Positions 8,548 through 16,465 of a DNA stretch of 36,197 bases are shown piece after piece (positions within the stretch are counted from its first letter, which is position 1; every line of letters begins with the position of its first letter). The position numbers and the translations under genes were made by a program. The notes under the pieces were generated by a model. That model had not been told where the DNA came from. It saw only the letters and a program-made list of their open reading frames with translations, and ran no database searches. This stretch comes from Desulfonatronaceae bacterium UBA663 (lineage in GTDB: Bacteria; Desulfobacterota; Desulfovibrionia; Desulfovibrionales; Desulfonatronaceae): assembly GCA_002299865.1 (NCBI GenBank), contig DBNV01000097.1, positions 1,456-37,652 on the forward strand, in the 5' to 3' direction.

Positions 8548-10530
8548 TTGGCGAATGAAAAAATAAAAGTACATTTCGATCCCGATTTAATTGAAATTGT
8601 GGTGGTCCAAGCCGCCAATTTGCTGGAAGCGGCGATCGCCGCCGGGGTGCAGATCAATGCTTCCTGCGGGGGTGCCGGGGTTTGTGGCACTTGCAAGGTC
8701 ATCATTGAAAAAGGGGAAGTGACCGGCAGCCGGACCGAGAAGCTTTCGGAAACGGAGTATGAACAAGGTTTCCGGATGGCTTGCCGGAGCAGCGTCGTTA
8801 CCGATTTGACGGTGCATATTCCGGTCGAATCAAGGCTGGAGAAAACTGCTTCCGTCCGAGGTAGCGGGGAGTTGGCGGCGGGCGGACAACAGCTTGATGC
8901 CGAGCCGGAGGTCTTGGCTGCCGGCTGGGAATTTAAGCCCCCTTTGAGCAAGCTGTTTATCGAATTACCACCACCGACCTTGGACGACAACGTCAGTGAT
9001 CTTTCTCGGCTATTGAGAGGTTTGAAGCGACAATATCACCTGGAAAACGTTGCGGTAGACTTCGGTGTGGTCCGGAAGCTGGCCGAGGTTTTGCGGGTCG
9101 GTGATTGGCAGGTCACGGTCACCACTCTTGTGGATGAAAGCATCGCCCAATCAAGTGGTGAGCGCAAGCAGACCATCATAAACATCGAGCCCGGAGATAC
9201 CAGAGGCCGGCATTACTCGTTGGCCTTTGATCTCGGCACCACCACGGTTCATGGGCAGTTGCTCGATTTGAACCGGGGGGAAGTCTTAGCTCTGGGCATT
9301 GATTACAACCGCCAACTCAGTTGTGGGGAAGACGTGATCACCCGGATTGCGTACTGCCGGCGACCGGGTGGACAGGCTAAGTTGCAGCAGTTGGCGGTTG
9401 CAACCATCAATGGGATTATCGAGCAAGTACTGGTCCGTACCGGGGTTGAGCGGAAACATATTGGTCACGTGGTGGTTGCCGGTAACACCACCATGCTCCA
9501 TCTCCTATTTGGTCTGGAGCCAAAATATATCCGGTTGGCGCCTTATGCCCCGGTCGCCAGTTCTATTCCCCGGGTGAAGGCAAATGATTTGGGTATCGAA
9601 TTGGGAGAATATGTTTACCTCCATGCGTTGCCCTCGGTGGCGAGCTACGTTGGCGCTGATATTGTTTCCGGGATTTTGGGGACCGGGGTATATCAGAGCG
9701 AGAAACTAACGCTCTTTATGGACATCGGGACCAACGGTGAACTGGTGGTCGGAAATTCCGATTGGCTGGTCGCGGCTGCTTGTTCGGCTGGTCCGGCCCT
9801 GGAGGGCGGCGGGATCAAGCACGGTATGATTGCCGCTAGTGGGGCCATTGAAAGTTTTGACCTCGATCCGTCAAGCTTCGAACCGGCGGTTGAGACCATT
9901 GGCGGGGCCAGACCCAAGGGGATCTGCGGCTCGGGTTTGATCAATACCGTTGCCGCACTATTGACCGCCGGGGTCATTAATCAAAATGGCCAATTTAACC
10001 TCAATCTCCCTACCAAGAGAGTCAGGAAGGGTAGCGATGGCGGTGAATACGTCCTGTGTTGGGCCTCTGAAACGCAAATCGGCAGGGATATTGTGCTCAC
10101 CGAGGTGGATATGGATAACCTCATCCGGGCCAAGGCAGCCATGTACGCCGGGGGTCGGACATTGCTCCAAAGCGTGGCGCTCGGCTACTCCGATCTGGAG
10201 CGGGTGATTATCGCCGGTACCTTTGGCAGTAAGATTAACATTGAAAAGGCAATTACCATCGGCTTGCTTCCCGACCTGCCTCGGGACAAGTTTATTTTCG
10301 CCGGCAATAGTTCGCTTTTGGGGGCAAGATTGACTTCGTTTTCTGCTGGCATGCTTGATGAAGGGGAGCGGGTGGCGCGGATGATGACCAATCTTGAATT
10401 GAGTGAAAGTGCCGTTTTTATGGAGAATTATGTGGCGGCGCTATTTTTGCCGCACACCAATGCGGCTGAGTTTCCATCGGCAGGGTTCCCCCTTTCAATA
10501 GAATCCCCCTTTCAGGAGGTGCAGAGGTGA
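8548..10530 (+). CDS. RACo-type reductive activator of the corrinoid iron-sulfur protein (2Fe-2S + ASKHA domain)
   Basis: A 660-residue protein. The TTG at 8548 is taken as start because GGAAGGAGGT lies seven bases upstream, and the preceding cooC stops at 8543. The N-terminal plant-type [2Fe-2S] domain has C40-x5-C46-x2-C49-x29-C79 (ASCGGAGVCGTC). After a linker comes a DUF4445/ASKHA-type ATPase with FDLGTTTVHGQLLDL (phosphate 1), VVAGNTTMLHL, MDIGTNGELV and IIAGTFGSKI. Known role of the family: ATP-dependent one-electron reduction of inactive Co(II) corrinoid in CoFeSP back to Co(I). It lies between cooC and acsF, a maturation block. A general corrinoid activator of O-demethylases (RamA-like) is the alternative, but the Acs context favours CoFeSP. 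Confidence 0.87.
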   Translation: MANEKIKVHFDPDLIEIVVVQAANLLEAAIAAGVQINASCGGAGVCGTCKVIIEKGEVTGSRTEKLSETEYEQGFRMACRSSVVTDLTVHIPVESRLEKTASVRGSGELAAGGQQLDAEPEVLAAGWEFKPPLSKLFIELPPPTLDDNVSDLSRLLRGLKRQYHLENVAVDFGVVRKLAEVLRVGDWQVTVTTLVDESIAQSSGERKQTIINIEPGDTRGRHYSLAFDLGTTTVHGQLLDLNRGEVLALGIDYNRQLSCGEDVITRIAYCRRPGGQAKLQQLAVATINGIIEQVLVRTGVERKHIGHVVVAGNTTMLHLLFGLEPKYIRLAPYAPVASSIPRVKANDLGIELGEYVYLHALPSVASYVGADIVSGILGTGVYQSEKLTLFMDIGTNGELVVGNSDWLVAAACSAGPALEGGGIKHGMIAASGAIESFDLDPSSFEPAVETIGGARPKGICGSGLINTVAALLTAGVINQNGQFNLNLPTKRVRKGSDGGEYVLCWASETQIGRDIVLTEVDMDNLIRAKAAMYAGGRTLLQSVALGYSDLERVIIAGTFGSKINIEKAITIGLLPDLPRDKFIFAGNSSLLGARLTSFSAGMLDEGERVARMMTNLELSESAVFMENYVAALFLPHTNAAEFPSAGFPLSIESPFQEVQR

Positions 10531-11318
10531 GTTTTTCGATTGCAGTCGCCGGCAAGGGTGGTAGTGGAAAAACGTCGCTGGCAAGTCTAATCATTCGTTA
10601 CTTGAGAAAGAATGGTGTGGGACCGATCCTAGCGGTCGACGCCGACCCTAATGTCAATTTAGGAGAGAGTCTCGGAATTGAGGTGGAGCAGACGGTTGGT
10701 TCGGTGATCGCTGCTTTTGATGAGGAAAAGATGAATCTTTCTCCTGGGATAACCAAAGAGACTTACCTGGGATATCAATTGAGCACGGCGCTTGTCGAAC
10801 AGGAAGGGTTCGATCTTTTAGTGATGGGTCGGGGCGCGGGGCCGGGGTGCTATTGTTATCCCAATCATGTTTTGACGAACTTTATCAGTATCCTGGCCGA
10901 AAACTATGCTTATGTCGTGATCGATAATGAGGCCGGGATGGAGCATTTAAGCCGGAGAACCACACAGGATATTGATGTTCTGCTTGTGATCTCCGACCAT
11001 TCGGTACGGGGGGTCCGCACGGTGGCCCGGATCAGGGATCTGATCTTCGAACTTAAACTGGCGGTGAAAAGACAAGCGGCGGTCATTAATTTTGTTCCTG
11101 ACCGGTTGGACCCCTTCATCGTCGAGGAATTGGCCCGGCTGAGCATCGAACCGGTCGCGACCATCCCTTTGGATGAAGAGGTGCACCGGTATGATCTCCG
11201 GTTGAAGTCGCTGCTTGACCTGCCCGATACCACCGCAGCCGTTGGAGCAGTCCATGATTTAATGACTGAAATTTTATCAGGAAGGAGCAAAAATAAAAAT
11301 GTCGGCACGGATTATTAG
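10527..11318 (+). CDS. acsF: AcsF-type maturation ATPase for acetyl-CoA synthase (CooC family)
   Basis: A 263-residue CooC/MinD-family ATPase, paralogous to the product at 7758-8543. The GTG at 10527 overlaps the RACo stop (GTGA), with CAGGAGG just upstream. Deviant Walker A GKGGSGKT (9-16), DADPNVNLGESLG, the C-x-C at C108/C110 within GPGCYCYPNHVL, and DNEAGMEHLSRRT are all present. The CYCYPN context matches AcsF more than CooC1. AcsF is proposed to help nickel loading of the acetyl-CoA synthase A-cluster. Its 3' end overlaps folD by 20 bp. Which of the two ATPases serves CODH and which serves AcsB is inferred from family resemblance only. Confidence 0.82.
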   Translation: MSFSIAVAGKGGSGKTSLASLIIRYLRKNGVGPILAVDADPNVNLGESLGIEVEQTVGSVIAAFDEEKMNLSPGITKETYLGYQLSTALVEQEGFDLLVMGRGAGPGCYCYPNHVLTNFISILAENYAYVVIDNEAGMEHLSRRTTQDIDVLLVISDHSVRGVRTVARIRDLIFELKLAVKRQAAVINFVPDRLDPFIVEELARLSIEPVATIPLDEEVHRYDLRLKSLLDLPDTTAAVGAVHDLMTEILSGRSKNKNVGTDY

Positions 11319-12186
11319 TGGTATCGAGATCGCCAAGCAGATTCACCAAGAGCTGAAGCAGGAAATTGCCGCACTCAAGGAGCGGTACCGGCTCGTCCCG
11401 GGGTTGGCTACTGTTTTGGTGGGTGAAGACCCGGCCTCCCAGGTTTACGTCGGGCAAAAGGCGAAGACCTGCGCGGCCTTGGGTATTCACTCGGAAAGGC
11501 ATGACTTGCCGGCGGATGCTGACGAGGAGACTTTGCTGGCCCTGATCGACAAGTTGAATCACGATCCGGGAGTTCACGGCATTTTAGTGCAGTTGCCCTT
11601 GCCCGCCCACATTGACGAGCGCCGGGTACTTTATGCGCTTGACCCCCGCAAGGACGTTGACGGCTTTCACCCGATGAATCTGGGTAAGTTGATGATTGGT
11701 GAGCCTGATTATTTACCATGTACTCCTTACGCGGTGCAGCAATGTTTAATCCGGTCCGGGGTGGAAATTGAAGGGGCGGATGTAGTGGTGGTGGGTCGGA
11801 GTAATATCGTGGGCAAGCCGCTGGCCAACATGTTTTTCCAGAAACAAAAAGGGGCCAACGCCACGGTGACCATCTGCCATACCGGAACTCGGGACCTGGC
11901 CCGGCACACCAAGCGTGCCGATATACTAATTGCGGCCGTCGGCAAGCCCAGGGCCATCACCGCCGACATGGTCAAGAAAGGAGCGGTGGTGATTGATGTC
12001 GGCGTTAACCGCATCGGGAAAACCGAATCCGGTAAGGCCATTTTGGTCGGGGATGTTGATTTTGAGGCGGTCAAAGAGCAGGCGGGGGCGATCACTCCGG
12101 TCCCTGGCGGCATCGGCCCCATGACCATCACCATGTTGATGCTGAATACCTTGAAAGCGGCAAAAACAGCGTCCGGTATCGTTTAG
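11299..12186 (+). CDS. folD: Bifunctional methylene-THF dehydrogenase / methenyl-THF cyclohydrolase
   Basis: A 295-residue FolD of normal length. The catalytic segment VYVGQKAKTC has the Y-x3-K pair; GILVQLPLP, DVDGFHP and the NAD(P)-binding GRSNIVGKPLA are also present, and the C-terminus has the signature PVPGGIGPMT. It converts formyl-THF (via methenyl-THF) to methylene-THF, so a separate cyclohydrolase (FchA) is not required. The ATG at 11299 lies within the 3' end of acsF and is preceded by CAGGAAGGAG. A housekeeping FolD would be expected elsewhere in the host, so this is probably a pathway-dedicated extra copy. Cofactor preference (NAD or NADP) cannot be read with confidence. Confidence 0.95.
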   Translation: MSARIISGIEIAKQIHQELKQEIAALKERYRLVPGLATVLVGEDPASQVYVGQKAKTCAALGIHSERHDLPADADEETLLALIDKLNHDPGVHGILVQLPLPAHIDERRVLYALDPRKDVDGFHPMNLGKLMIGEPDYLPCTPYAVQQCLIRSGVEIEGADVVVVGRSNIVGKPLANMFFQKQKGANATVTICHTGTRDLARHTKRADILIAAVGKPRAITADMVKKGAVVIDVGVNRIGKTESGKAILVGDVDFEAVKEQAGAITPVPGGIGPMTITMLMLNTLKAAKTASGIV

Positions 12187-12571
12187 TCTGAAATGGTGGC
12201 TGCCAACGGTCGAAAATGTACTCCAAATGGCACCGGGGGCTGGTTGTTCACCTGGCGAAATGTGTTAATTGCAGTCAAATTGCAACATTTGGCCCCCGGA
12301 AGGCTTCAGTTCCCGGGCCGGGGTTTGTCCCCTGGACTGGTCCCATTCTTTTCAAGGTGTCTATTCCCTACACCAGAAGCCGGTTTTGACCATTGAAGGT
12401 TGGTTTCTTGGCAGCACGGGCTGTCCGTTGGCAAACTAATTCTAATCTGAACCAGTTAAGGATCAAGAAGTCGAGTGGTTGAGTGGTTGAAGCGAAACAA
12501 AGGCAAGGGGAGTTTTCGAGAATATGCCATTGGCGATGCAAGGCAAAGAGAGGACGAAAGGAGTGAAAAGC

Positions 12572-12790
12572 GTGTTAGAATATCAGGTTGAGCAAAAAAG
12601 TGCCCCCGGCAGGGAACAAGTGGCGGTATTGGGCGCAACCTTCGAGGAAGGCAAGCCCGAAGACGAGCTGGCCGGGAGCTGGCGACAGAAGTTGGGGAGC
12701 AGGGCGGAAAAGCTCAAATATTTGCAGACCGGTGAGCGGTATTGGTACGGAGAAGGGTATGGCAGCGAAAAGAGAGAGCCCCCGGCTTAG
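12572..12790 (+). CDS. Doubtful small ORF, unknown function
   Basis: A 72-codon frame from GTG 12572, with AAAGGAG at 12557-12563 giving good spacing; an ATG at 12524 would make 88 residues. The product is charged (EEGKPEDELAGSWRQKL, then EKLKYLQTGERYWYGEGYG), with no cysteine, no membrane segment and no family I recognise. Its last codons run into the first copy of the 31 bp tandem repeat, which suggests either a frame truncated by the repeat or a chance ORF. It is not methylene-THF reductase or MetV. Confidence 0.3.
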   Translation: MLEYQVEQKSAPGREQVAVLGATFEEGKPEDELAGSWRQKLGSRAEKLKYLQTGERYWYGEGYGSEKREPPA

Positions 12791-12859
12791 GAGTTGGGGG
12801 ATGAATAATGAGTGATGAAGTGGCGAGAAGAGAGAGCCCCCGGCTTGGGAGTTGGGGGA
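12771..12859. repeat. Two direct copies of a 31 bp repeat
   Basis: Copies at 12771-12801 and 12829-12859 differ at a single base (CGGCTTAGGAG versus CGGCTTGGGAG) and are 58 bp apart. Each begins AGAGAGAGCCCCCGG and ends GTTGGGGGA, so the CCCCC and GGGGG blocks could pair in a short hairpin. The copies lie about 90-180 bp before acsD. They may be repeat debris or paired hairpins in the acsD leader. Confidence 0.7.
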
Positions 12860-12951
12860 ATTCAGGGAAAGTTTTTTGAGTTTGCAGTTTGGACGGTAAA
12901 GCTTTGCCGGGATCTGGGAGAAGAAGTTGAGCGTTAAGGAAGGTTTTAAAA

Positions 12952-13899
12952 ATGGCTTTTGAAATTCCGCAAACGAGATATAGTGGCAAAATTAAAGAAG
13001 TCCGGCTGGGTGAGGGAGATAAAAACATCGTCGTTGGTGGGGCGACGGTCTATCCTTTTTATCTTTTCGAGGGTGGGATGCCCAACCAGCCGCGGATAGC
13101 GATGGAGATCTATGATATGCCGCCTAAAGAGTGGCCGGAGGCCGCTTTGGCGCCCTTTGCCGGAGTGACCACCGATCCGGTGGCCTGGGCGCAGAAATGT
13201 ACTAATGATTACGGGGCCGAAATGATTTGTTTGCAACTGGTGAGTACCGACCCTAATGAGCTTGACCGAGGCGTCGAGGAAAGTGTGGCGGTGGTCAAGA
13301 GGGTGGCCGAGGCCCTTGATGGGCGGCCCCTGATTGTTTGGGGTTGTGGCAACGAAGAGAAGGATAGCGAGGTTTTGAGGGAAGTGTGTGCGGTCTGTGC
13401 AGGGAAGAACCTGCTTATCGGGCCGGTCGTGGTGGGGAATTATAAGAAAATCGGGGCGGCGGCCATTGGTTATCACCATACGATAATTGCATCGAGTCCG
13501 ATGGATGTCAACCTGGCCAAACAACTTAATATCCTGCTGGGTGGTCTGGGTGTTCCCGACGGGCGAATTATGATTGATCCCACGACTAGTAGTTTGGGTT
13601 ATGGCATCGAGTATTGTTACTCAACAATGGAGCGAATCCGAATGGCGGCCTTGACCCAGCAGGATGAGCGACTCCAGTTTCCCATTATTTGCAACTTGGG
13701 CAAAGAAGTGTGGAAAATCAAGGAAGTGAAAGCCGGAGCCACTCCTGAGTTTGGGGAGGCTAAGGAAAGGGGCGTGCTGATGGAGGCGATGTCGGCGATG
13801 CTGTTGCTTTTGGCTGGAGCCGACCTATTGATTATGCGGCATCCGGAGGCCATCGGGCTGGTTCGGGAAATGATTGCCGAACTGACAGTTACTCAATAA
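12952..13899 (+). CDS. acsD: Corrinoid iron-sulfur protein small subunit
   Basis: A 315-residue TIM-barrel protein, the usual length for AcsD. It begins MAFEIPQTRYSGKIKEV and carries VVGGATVYPFYLFEGGMPN, EIYDMPPKEWPEA, DPTTSSLGYGIEYCYSTMERIR and ADLLIMRHPEA, all typical of CoFeSP small subunits. Together with AcsC it holds the cobamide that carries the methyl group from methyl-THF to the A-cluster of acetyl-CoA synthase. The start is preceded by AAGGAAGG. It is followed after 13 bp by a nuoE-like gene, an arrangement that puts a redox module between acsD and the remaining acs genes. In many acetogens acsC and acsD are adjacent; here acsC is about 10 kb downstream. Confidence 0.93.
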   Translation: MAFEIPQTRYSGKIKEVRLGEGDKNIVVGGATVYPFYLFEGGMPNQPRIAMEIYDMPPKEWPEAALAPFAGVTTDPVAWAQKCTNDYGAEMICLQLVSTDPNELDRGVEESVAVVKRVAEALDGRPLIVWGCGNEEKDSEVLREVCAVCAGKNLLIGPVVVGNYKKIGAAAIGYHHTIIASSPMDVNLAKQLNILLGGLGVPDGRIMIDPTTSSLGYGIEYCYSTMERIRMAALTQQDERLQFPIICNLGKEVWKIKEVKAGATPEFGEAKERGVLMEAMSAMLLLLAGADLLIMRHPEAIGLVREMIAELTVTQ

Positions 13900-13912
13900 G
13901 GGGGATCAAGAG

Positions 13913-14482
13913 ATGGTTGGGATGGCGGTGCAGGAGACCGGGTCGGTTTGCCGGTGTGCGGACAAGATTAGTGATAGTGCCGGTTCCGGACCGGGGGGGC
14001 AAGTAGTGGATGAAGTTTCCGGGATCGTTCGGGAAGTAATGACAAAATACCGGCACCACAAAGGCATGCTGGTGCACGCCTTGCAGGATGTCCAGCGAGT
14101 GTTGGGCTATCTGCCGGAGGATGCTTTGCGTATTGTCGCCGAGGAACTTGATTTCCCCTTTGCCCAGGTTTACGGGGTAGCTTCGTTTTACACCCAATTT
14201 TACTTTAGCCCCCGGGGGAAAAATATACTCCAGGTGTGTGTGGGGACAGCATGCCACATTCGTGGGGCGCCGGCCATTCTTGGTCGCTTTGAGCAGGAGC
14301 TCGGGATAAAGGCCGAAGAGACCACCGCCGATTTTGAATTTACCTTGGGGGCGGTCAGTTGTGTCGGTTGTTGCGGTTTGGCCCCGGTGGTGGTCGCCAA
14401 TGAGCGGGTGGTCAAGAAGAAGGACCACCACAAGATCATCACCCGTCTCAGAAAACAGGCGGAGGACTCTGCCGTCGGATAA
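13913..14482 (+). CDS. NuoE/HydC-like [2Fe-2S] thioredoxin-fold subunit
   Basis: A 189-residue protein of the 24 kDa complex I family. An N-terminal helical bundle (about 30-95) is followed by a thioredoxin-like ferredoxin with ligands C109, C114, C150 and C154 (VCVGTACHIRGA and SCVGCCGLAP). The motif VYGVASFYTQF is typical of the family. It normally docks to a NuoF/HydB-type FMN subunit, encoded immediately downstream, and passes electrons between FMN and the FeS chain. It is read 13 bp behind acsD and so is probably co-transcribed. The first 35 residues (with CRC at 13-15) are an extension I do not recognise. Whether the complex uses NAD or NADP is not clear. Confidence 0.9.
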   Translation: MVGMAVQETGSVCRCADKISDSAGSGPGGQVVDEVSGIVREVMTKYRHHKGMLVHALQDVQRVLGYLPEDALRIVAEELDFPFAQVYGVASFYTQFYFSPRGKNILQVCVGTACHIRGAPAILGRFEQELGIKAEETTADFEFTLGAVSCVGCCGLAPVVVANERVVKKKDHHKIITRLRKQAEDSAVG

Positions 14483-14569
14483 CGGTGGTTGGTGGTCTGC
14501 CGGGGGCTTTTGTTCCTGGCATGCCGGCACCTGACCGCTGGTTGCTACTTTCAGAATAGGAGCGTCGTT

Positions 14570-16465
14570 GTGAATAAACTGCGGCATATAAATGACGTGC
14601 ACGTCCTCAGGGAGAGATTGCTTCTTGAGGAAAAAACAGCAAAGCAGCCCACGCTGAAGGTGTGTTGTGGAACCGGTTGTGTTGCTGCCGGCGGCCTGGA
14701 AACCGCCGCTGCCTTTGCGGCCGAAATAGAGAAGCAGGGGCGCGAGATCAAGGTGGTCAGGACCGGCTGCCTGGGATGGTGTGAAAAGGGGCCGCTGGTG
14801 ACGATTGAGCCGCAGCATCTTTTCTATCAAAGGGTTACAGCTTCTGATGTACCCCAGATAATGGATTTGACCATGGCGCGGGGAAGACCGCTGAACCGGT
14901 TCCTTTACGCCGAATCCGACACCGGGGAGTTTATTCGGTGGCGGGACGAAATACCTTTTTATCAGAAACAGACCAGTGTTCTTTTGCGTAATTGCGGGTG
15001 GATCAGTCCGACTGATATTTATGACGCCGTTAAAGTCGGCGGATATGAAGCCCTGGCCAAGGTGCTGGCCGGGATGACTCCGGAAGCGGTGATCGATACC
15101 ATCAAGCGTTCCGGGTTGCGTGGTCGCGGGGGAGCCGGATTTCCGACCGGGCTGAAGTGGGAATTATGCCGGAGGCAAGAGGGAACGGTGAAATACCTCA
15201 TCAGTAACGGGGATGAGGGCGACCCGGGTGCTTTCATGGACCGGAGTGTGATGGAGGGGGATCCCCACTCGGTGATCGAGGGGATGATTATTGCGGCCTA
15301 CGCCATCGGTGATGTCACCCAGGGGTTTGTCTATGTGCGGGCCGAATATCCGCTGGCGGTCACCAATCTGGAGTTGGCGCTGCGGCAAGCCGAGCAGTTG
15401 GGCTTGCTGGGAGAAAACATCCTTGGCACCGGCTTTAACTTTACCGTCGAGCTGAAAAAGGGGGCAGGGGCCTTTGTTTGTGGTGAAGCGACGGCGCTGA
15501 CGTGTTCCATCGAGGGCACAAGGGGTATGCCCCGCCAGACCCCGCCCTACCCGGTCGAGGCTGGTCTGTGGGATAAACCGACGGTGTTGAACAACGTGAA
15601 AACTTTCGCCGCCGTGCCGGCAATCATCAACCGGGGCGCTGACTGGTTTGCCGGTATCGGTACCGAGCGGTCCAAAGGGACCCAGGTATTAGCGCTCACC
15701 GGCAAAGTTAAAAACACCGGGCTGGTGGAGGTGCCAATGGGAACAACCCTCAGGGAGATCGTATTTGATGTCGGGGGCGGGGTGATGGACGACAAGCGGT
15801 TCAAGGCGGTCCAGATCGGCGGCCCTAGTGGGGGTTGCCTTCCTGAAAAACATCTTGATCTCCCGATTGATTTTGATTCCTTGTCGAGCGTCGGGGCCAT
15901 GATGGGCTCCGGTGGGCTGGTGGTGATGGATGAGGACGATTGCATGGTGGGAGTTGCCCGTTTCTTCCTCTCTTTTACGCAGAAGGAGTCTTGTGGGAAA
16001 TGTCCGCCTTGCCGGATCGGAACTTATCAGATGCTGAAGGTACTGGACAGAATTGTGGCCGGAGAAGGAAGGCCGGGGGATATCGAGCTTTTAGAGCGGC
16101 TGGGCGGCGAGATTAAGGCTACTGCCCTGTGTGGGTTGGGGCGGACTGCGCCCAATCCGATCCTGACCACTATCCGTTACTTTCGGGAGGAATACGAGGC
16201 CCACATTTATGGCAACCATTGTCCGGTCAAAGCGTGCCACGCCCTGGGAACTTACCGGATTGTTGACGAAGAATGTCTTCTTTGTGGCCTGTGTATGGAG
16301 GTTTGTGAGAAAAAGGCCGTGATCAGTGCCCGGCAAAGATACTATATCGACGAGGTCAAGTGCAATCGTTGCGGCATTTGTTTGCAGGCTTGTCCAGTGG
16401 AATGTATCCTTGTCGGTGAGTCAAACGGGATTGGCAAGGAGGGCGTTTATGAAGCCGGTCGGTGA
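14570..16465 (+). CDS. NuoF/HydB-like NAD(P)H:FMN subunit with extra ferredoxin domains
   Basis: A 631-residue protein. The start GTG 14570 is chosen for the TAGGAG site seven bases upstream; an ATG at 14489 would add 27 residues overlapping unlikely leader sequence. Domains in order: thioredoxin-like [2Fe-2S] (C33, C37, C67, C71); FMN/NAD-binding Rossmann region (LRGRGGAGFPTGLKWE, NGDEGDPGAFMDR, GAGAFVCGEATAL); SLBB region; N3-type [4Fe-4S] (C475, C478, C481, C521); two [4Fe-4S] ferredoxin motifs (C569-C579 and C598-C608). This is the layout of the bifurcating hydrogenase subunit HydB and relatives. It exchanges electrons with pyridine nucleotide. The next gene overlaps it by 17 bp. A link to a hydrogenase rather than formate dehydrogenase cannot be excluded, but no hydrogenase is encoded here. 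Confidence 0.9.
   Translation: MNKLRHINDVHVLRERLLLEEKTAKQPTLKVCCGTGCVAAGGLETAAAFAAEIEKQGREIKVVRTGCLGWCEKGPLVTIEPQHLFYQRVTASDVPQIMDLTMARGRPLNRFLYAESDTGEFIRWRDEIPFYQKQTSVLLRNCGWISPTDIYDAVKVGGYEALAKVLAGMTPEAVIDTIKRSGLRGRGGAGFPTGLKWELCRRQEGTVKYLISNGDEGDPGAFMDRSVMEGDPHSVIEGMIIAAYAIGDVTQGFVYVRAEYPLAVTNLELALRQAEQLGLLGENILGTGFNFTVELKKGAGAFVCGEATALTCSIEGTRGMPRQTPPYPVEAGLWDKPTVLNNVKTFAAVPAIINRGADWFAGIGTERSKGTQVLALTGKVKNTGLVEVPMGTTLREIVFDVGGGVMDDKRFKAVQIGGPSGGCLPEKHLDLPIDFDSLSSVGAMMGSGGLVVMDEDDCMVGVARFFLSFTQKESCGKCPPCRIGTYQMLKVLDRIVAGEGRPGDIELLERLGGEIKATALCGLGRTAPNPILTTIRYFREEYEAHIYGNHCPVKACHALGTYRIVDEECLLCGLCMEVCEKKAVISARQRYYIDEVKCNRCGICLQACPVECILVGESNGIGKEGVYEAGR

Larger units (their letters stand above)
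12187..12951. other. 765 bp gene-poor spacer between folD and acsD
   Basis: Nothing in 12187-12555 reads as a convincing gene. The stretch holds GAGTGGTT twice in tandem near 12474-12489 and short inverted motifs such as TTGCA/TGCAA near 12270-12290. The composition and the segment near 12193-12260 recall insertion-sequence ends, but no transposase fragment can be read. The second half has the small frame at 12572-12790 and the tandem repeat at 12771-12859. The acsD Shine-Dalgarno site AAGGAAGG lies at the right end. Either a promoter region for the acsD operon or the scar of a lost gene is possible. Confidence 0.5.

Noticed and set aside
12187..12555. Insertion-sequence remnant downstream of folD
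   Set aside because: The bases recall IS ends, but I could not read any transposase fragment or matching terminal repeats, so it is noted only as a spacer.
12771..12859. CRISPR-like repeat pair
   Set aside because: Only two copies, one spacer-sized gap, no cas genes; better explained as a simple tandem duplication.
14489..14569. ATG start of NuoF at 14489
   Set aside because: The added 27 residues do not resemble the family and have no good ribosome site; GTG 14570 has TAGGAG at correct spacing.
16326..16448. Longer start for the 170-residue FeS protein
   Set aside because: The upstream part is out of frame within the conserved NuoF ferredoxin region, and the GGAGG site supports ATG 16449.
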